From Nitrospira sp. (GTDB taxonomy: Bacteria > Nitrospirota > Nitrospiria > Nitrospirales > Nitrospiraceae), in the NCBI GenBank assembly GCA_025360665.1, contig JANYBU010000319.1, forward strand, positions 1-8,895: DNA of 8,895 nt, written 5' to 3'. Shown in pieces: positions 5,838 to 8,895 of the stretch. The stretch's first letter is position 1; every line of letters starts with the position of its first letter. The notes under the pieces were generated by a model that saw only the letters and a list, made by a program, of their open reading frames with translations, was not told the origin of the DNA and ran no database searches. The position numbers and the translations under genes are program-made.

Positions 5838-6512
5838 TCATGACCCCGTGTGCAGGGCTACCAGTCCCAGTTCGGTCCATCCCAGCTCCTTCGCATGTGT
5901 CCTGACATGGGTCAGGAGAATTCGTTTGACTACTTCTTCATCAACTTCCTTCGTTCCCTTCACTACTGCGAAAGGGAGCTCAGCCTTCCACAAGAGTGTC
6001 CCTTCCGCACTGACCAGGTGCAGGTACAATCTCTTCGGATATCGCTCCTTCGATCCCCAAAATGCTTTCTGCGGCGGTTTGCCCACCACTCTTCCGAAGA
6101 GCACACCATCCGCCTGAATATCCCGGCTAACCTGCGGCGCCAGTGCGATGTCATCCTGGTCGGTGGTGCTCTGCGTCATTTGTGTGAGCACATTCGCGGG
6201 GAGATGGCTGGCTACCTCAGCCGGACTGATCACGTGACGATCGGTTGCTTGTTCGAGCACGGTCGCCCACCAGTCAGCCATGCGTAGATCCCCGACAAAG
6301 GGAGCCACTGCAATGTGCTTGAGAGGAACATGCTGTCGCGCCTCTGGCGGTGCCACCCACGCCTGTTCAAAGGACTCGAACTCAACGTCACTGCAAAGAG
6401 CCACGTCAGCGCACATGATGCCCACCCAGGCCAGGACTGAGCAGCCCTGCATCAGGATGGCGGAGAAAAAGAGCATTCCCGCAAGAGAGATGTGTTTGAG
6501 TTGATTACGCAC
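5838..6512 (-). CDS. Putative lipoprotein with a CsgG/LpoB-like core
   Basis: This is a 224-residue lipoprotein. The signal peptide (MRNQLKHISLAGMLFFSAIL) ends in the lipobox MQGC, with Cys24 as the lipid anchor. After a short Cys-containing linker come HIAVAPFVGDLRMADW (66-81), a helix and DRHVISPAEVASHL (91-104). Then come ADGVLFGRVVGK (134-145) and a paired strand LYLHLVSAEGTLLWKAELPF (162-181), ending in a helix. 'IAVxPF' followed by 'ADxVLxGxV' and 'LxLxDxxxGxxLWxA' is the common pattern of small envelope lipoproteins of the CsgG/LpoB/GNA1162 type. This is by eye, so only the class is claimed. The start is a GTG at 6512 with a weak AAGAG-like ribosome binding site. It lies 93 bases downstream of the pentapeptide gene on the same strand and may be cotranscribed with it. 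Confidence 0.75.
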   Translation of the reverse strand: MRNQLKHISLAGMLFFSAILMQGCSVLAWVGIMCADVALCSDVEFESFEQAWVAPPEARQHVPLKHIAVAPFVGDLRMADWWATVLEQATDRHVISPAEVASHLPANVLTQMTQSTTDQDDIALAPQVSRDIQADGVLFGRVVGKPPQKAFWGSKERYPKRLYLHLVSAEGTLLWKAELPFAVVKGTKEVDEEVVKRILLTHVRTHAKELGWTELGLVALHTGS

Positions 6513-6576
6513 AGCTGTTCTCTTTAGACCTCTAGATGGTTCCCGGAATCATGTTCCCCTTCTTGTGCTCGTCCCG

Positions 6577-6597
6577 TCAACCTTAACCTCAGCCTGA
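6577..6597. repeat. 21-base dispersed motif, copy 1
   Basis: TCAACCTTAACCTCAGCCTG plus A here recurs at 8806-8826 as TCAACCTTGACCTCGGCCTG plus A, with two A/G differences in 21 bases. Both copies are intergenic. The motif itself contains AACCTTAACCTC-type internal repetition and looks like a short interspersed repeat unit. Confidence 0.45.
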
Positions 6598-6605
6598 ACC
6601 TTCCG

Positions 6606-8024
6606 CTACCGGCGCGTCGCCTTTTGGTTTGTGGTAGGGCACGGTGCCGAGCGGCTGAGCTCCGCTGGTAATTTCGTCTGCTCGTCTACGCAGGCTGTAT
6701 CGATCTGGGCCTGCGTCAGGCCAATGGCTCCTGTCAGGGTGGCTCCACGCAAGTTCGCCTGTCGAAGATCAGCGTCATCCAGTCGCGCACCGGTGAGATC
6801 GGCTCCGGTGAACGTGGCGCCTCGGAGGTTCGCCTCCTGGAGGTTGGCATAGGCGAGATTCGCATGGGTGAAGTTCGAACCGCTCAGGTCCGCTGCGACG
6901 AGATTGGCCGATTCCATGGCCGCCTCATTGAATTGTGCGTGATGGAATTGGGCTTTCGGTGCATGAATCTCGCTGAGGTCCGCCTTCGTAAAGATGGTGC
7001 TGGTTCCCCTGGCGCCGATCAGCACCGCTCGATAGAGTTCGGCATCTTGGAAATCCGCCTGGTCCAGGACGGCCTTATAGAAAATCGCCATCCGAAGTTT
7101 GCCTGACTGTACCTTTGCCTTGATCAACTGCGCTCCTTCCAGATTGGCCCCTTCCAGATCAGCCTGCTGCAAGTTCGCCGAAAGGAATTTCGCGTATCGC
7201 AAGTCCGCTCCGCGGAGGATAGCCTCACGCAGGTTTGCCCCCACCAGACTGGCGTCGTCGAGATAGGCGCTTTCTAAGTCTGCTTCAACCATCAGGGCTC
7301 CGTCGAGCCGCGCACCGTCGAGGAGTGCTCCTTGCAGATTGGCCTGTTGAAGGTTTGCGTTGGTCAGGACGGTTCGGCGGAGGTCGGCTCCCATCAGGTC
7401 GGTCCCTGCCAAGATGGCCCGGGCGAGGTTGGCGCCGTAGAAGTAGGTCTCGACGAAGGAGGCGTCGGTCAGATCGGCTGATGCGAGGTCCGCTCCCTCA
7501 AAATGGGCCCGTTCGAAGGCGGATTCGTGCATCTGTGCTCCGGTCAGGACGGCGTTGTAGAGCGCCGCTTCATCACCGATCGCACGGGACAGATTGGCGT
7601 TCGACAATCGTGCATGCCGGAGATCGGCTCCCGTCAGGTTGCTATCTTCCAAGGAGGCTCTCGTGAGATCGGCTCCCGCGAGGCTCGCTTGTGACAAATT
7701 ACTTTGGTGCAGATTTGCCTGGCGGAGGACGGTCCCTTCCAATCGCGCCCGTTCCAGGTTGGCCCCGGCGAGTTTCGCTTTGCGCAAGTCTGCCTGGCAC
7801 AGATCCGCGCGTTGATATTCCGGCTTCTCACGGTGTTCGAGCCACTGTCCATGCGATGCCACGATCGCCTGCAGTTGCTTGGGCGGAACGGATTTCTTTT
7901 TGTACGGGCTGTCACAGCTGGTGAGGTGACTGCCTGCGTGACTCGGTTCTGCCGCTTGGATAATGGCCGGCAGGGCAAGAACGAGTGGTGCCAGCATCGT
8001 GGCTAGAACGGTACGTTGCGTCAT
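6606..8024 (-). CDS. Exported pentapeptide-repeat protein
   Basis: A 472-residue protein with a cleavable signal peptide (residues 1-24, ending AIIQA-AE). A short N-terminal part (25-70, KQLQAIVASHGQWLEHRE) comes first. An unbroken run of pentapeptide repeats of the form A(D/N)Lxx then covers about residues 71-435, in strict five-residue register with no insertion. The tail is LTQAQIDTACVDEQTKLP plus about 20 residues. Such runs fold into a right-handed square beta helix: about 73 repeats would give some 18 coils. Cysteines sit at 37, 75, 445 and 462. Biochemical roles differ widely across the family (e.g. gyrase protection), and an exported member cannot act on gyrase, so a structural or binding role in the periplasm is more likely. 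The ATG at 8024 is chosen because GGAGAG lies seven bases upstream. A TTG at 8039 overlaps that site. It follows the cytochrome gene by 48 bases. Confidence 0.9.
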   Translation of the reverse strand: MTQRTVLATMLAPLVLALPAIIQAAEPSHAGSHLTSCDSPYKKKSVPPKQLQAIVASHGQWLEHREKPEYQRADLCQADLRKAKLAGANLERARLEGTVLRQANLHQSNLSQASLAGADLTRASLEDSNLTGADLRHARLSNANLSRAIGDEAALYNAVLTGAQMHESAFERAHFEGADLASADLTDASFVETYFYGANLARAILAGTDLMGADLRRTVLTNANLQQANLQGALLDGARLDGALMVEADLESAYLDDASLVGANLREAILRGADLRYAKFLSANLQQADLEGANLEGAQLIKAKVQSGKLRMAIFYKAVLDQADFQDAELYRAVLIGARGTSTIFTKADLSEIHAPKAQFHHAQFNEAAMESANLVAADLSGSNFTHANLAYANLQEANLRGATFTGADLTGARLDDADLRQANLRGATLTGAIGLTQAQIDTACVDEQTKLPAELSRSAPCPTTNQKATRR

Positions 8025-8072
8025 GCTGATTCTCTCCAAAATAATGTGTGTAGTTTATGCGATTCGATCTGC

Positions 8073-8459
8073 TCACTGTGTCTGTTGGGATAAGAAGCGA
8101 ACATAGGTCACCACATCCTGCATCTCTCCGTCCGTCAGCTGGCCTCGCCATGAATGCATGGGGCTGAAGACGACCCCGTGCTCGATGGTCCGCAGCAGTT
8201 CTTCGTCGGATTTCAGAAAAGACGAGAAACGGTGGAAATTGGCCGGCGCCACCTTGAGGGCCTGCGCGTCAGGTCCATCCCCCCAGCCTCCGACACCGTG
8301 ACACTTCTGGCAATGGCGCTCATACACGGCTTTCCCGCGCGTGGTATCGGACGGATACTCTTGCGCGTAGGCATACGAATGGAATGCCAAACCCATCAAT
8401 CCGGCGACGATGATGACTGGGATGATGGTTAATATCAGGCTATGATGGATCGGGCGCAT
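8073..8459 (-). CDS. Small periplasmic mono-heme cytochrome c
   Basis: A 128-residue protein. Residues 9-32 form an N-terminal hydrophobic segment (LILTIIPVIIVAGLMGLAF, then YAYA-QE), acting as a signal peptide or membrane anchor. The heme-binding motif HCQKCHG gives Cys50, Cys53 and His54. The likely distal ligand is Met101 in VVFSPMHSWRG, and the C-terminal helix GEMQDVVTYVRFL is typical of class I cytochromes c. It would carry electrons in the periplasm between unknown partners. GAGGAGG (8465-8471) five bases from the ATG at 8459 decides the start. A longer frame to 8543 only translates the upstream CGTGA/TTTCAC repeat. It is probably cotranscribed with the pentapeptide gene 48 bases downstream. 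Confidence 0.92.
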   Translation of the reverse strand: MRPIHHSLILTIIPVIIVAGLMGLAFHSYAYAQEYPSDTTRGKAVYERHCQKCHGVGGWGDGPDAQALKVAPANFHRFSSFLKSDEELLRTIEHGVVFSPMHSWRGQLTDGEMQDVVTYVRFLSQQTQ

Positions 8460-8494
8460 GACAGCCTCCTCGCCAGCTTCGAAAACCCCTGTTG

Positions 8495-8586
8495 CGCGTG
8501 AAAAGTGAAACGTAAAAGGTGAAAGGTTTCTGAGGAAGAGCATTCGGAAGCCCCACGTTTTACTATTTACTTTTCACGTCTCACGC
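8495..8586. repeat. Imperfect inverted GTGAAA/TTTCAC tract
   Basis: CGCGTGAAAAGTGAAACGTA (from 8495, continuing to 8518) faces CACGTTTTACTATTTACTTTTCACGTCTCACGC at 8554-8586. The TTTTAC..TTTCAC..TTTTCACG core pairs imperfectly across a loop of about 35 bases. It fills most of the gap between the FmdB-type gene and the cytochrome gene. The CGTGA/TCACG word use matches the palindromes at 1825-1867, so both may belong to one class of intergenic repeat. Confidence 0.5.
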
Positions 8587-8606
8587 TAAACGATCTTCGC
8601 GTGTTT

Positions 8607-8771
8607 CTAGCTTTTCTTCGTGGTGTGGGCAACAAACGACGTATACAGTTGTTGCACCTTGCTGCTGCCGCATTTCTGGCATGTCACGGTATTCGTTTCA
8701 TGTTGCTTCAGCGTCAAGACCACCAACGATTCCTTCCCGCAGTCCAGACAGGTGTAGTCGTACATGGGCAT
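8607..8771 (-). CDS. FmdB-type zinc ribbon protein
   Basis: A 54-residue protein starting MPMYDYTCLDCGKESLVVLT. It has two CxxC pairs, Cys8/Cys11 and Cys31/Cys34 (VTCQKCGSSKVQQLY), which form a single zinc ribbon. The opening 'M(P)xYxYxCxxCGxxF/S' followed by 'CPxCGSxxVxxL' is the signature of the small FmdB/CxxC_CxxC_SSSS family, often annotated as putative regulatory proteins. Their real role is not settled. The tail FVAHTTKKS is basic. The GGAGG at 8778-8782, six bases from the ATG at 8771, supports this start over a second ATG two codons later. It is the first gene of the minus-strand series and lies 147 bases upstream of the cytochrome. Confidence 0.88.
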   Translation of the reverse strand: MPMYDYTCLDCGKESLVVLTLKQHETNTVTCQKCGSSKVQQLYTSFVAHTTKKS

Positions 8772-8805
8772 GACGGTCCTCCTTTTACAACGTCAAGGGC
8801 AGTGC

Positions 8806-8826
8806 TCAACCTTGACCTCGGCCTGA
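8806..8826. repeat. 21-base dispersed motif, copy 2
   Basis: This matches the copy at 6577-6597 at 19 of 21 positions. It lies upstream of the FmdB-type gene, in the last 124 bases of the window. Apart from this motif, that stretch shows no gene I can call. A GGAGG at 8872-8876 with a GTG at 8878 and a TTG at 8887 could begin a plus-strand gene, but too little sequence remains to judge. Confidence 0.45.
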
Positions 8827-8895
8827 GTTTGCTCAGATTGATAGCAGCAAGCGATGTGCCGCCATGTGAACGGAGGGGTGAGTCTATTGGCACGA

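Noticed and set aside
5534..5843. Two opposite 76-codon frames in the gene-free region
   Set aside because: They overlap each other, lack ribosome binding sites, and neither product is recognisable. A gene remnant on the minus strand cannot be excluded.
7235..7666. 143-codon plus-strand frame rich in Arg
   Set aside because: It is the antisense shadow of the regular pentapeptide repeats.
8460..8543. 28-residue N-terminal extension of the cytochrome
   Set aside because: It translates the GTGAAA/TTTCAC repeat. The ATG at 8459 has a strong ribosome binding site and begins a proper signal segment.

Overview
The window looks like chromosomal DNA from a GC-rich Gram-negative bacterium. It carries several exported proteins and lipoproteins, a periplasmic L,D-transpeptidase and a c-type cytochrome. 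My best guess is a Nitrospira-like member of the Nitrospirota. This rests on the mix of genes and on intergenic repeats (GCAGGATGCTGAAA-ended hairpins, CGTGA/TCACG tracts, an AACCTTAACCTCAGCC-type motif) that I associate with that group from memory. It is not proven by any marker gene.

Layout. At the left edge is the 5' end of a universal stress protein gene on the minus strand (113 to 1, cut by the window). A divergent intergenic region follows, containing a 126-bp hairpin element (440-565). Then come plus-strand genes: a small exported protein with a carboxypeptidase-regulatory-like fold (662-1192), a two-CBS-domain protein (1223-1663) whose stop codon lies inside a second 128-bp hairpin element (1652-1779), an L,D-transpeptidase (from 1850 or 1943 to 2731) whose 5' end runs through a palindromic CGTGA/TCACG tract, a BASS-family transporter (2738-3862), a probably broken small lipoprotein (4030-4377, in-frame TGA in the signal peptide), and an intact lipoprotein (4485-5363).

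The stretch 5364-5837 separates convergent genes. It has no recognisable gene but holds a 27-bp-arm inverted repeat. The right half is a minus-strand series read from high to low coordinates: FmdB-type zinc ribbon protein (8771-8607), small cytochrome c (8459-8073), an exported pentapeptide-repeat protein (8024-6606) and a second lipoprotein (6512-5838).

How the genes fit together: most products act in the envelope (peptidoglycan cross-linking, solute transport, outer-membrane or periplasmic lipoproteins, periplasmic electron transfer), with stress or adenine-nucleotide sensing proteins (Usp, CBS) beside them. I see no defence system, mobile element with its own transposase, CRISPR array or complete RNA gene. 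The most unusual content is the non-coding structure: two covarying hairpin elements, a long inverted repeat between convergent genes, and palindromic tracts that touch the ends of coding genes.
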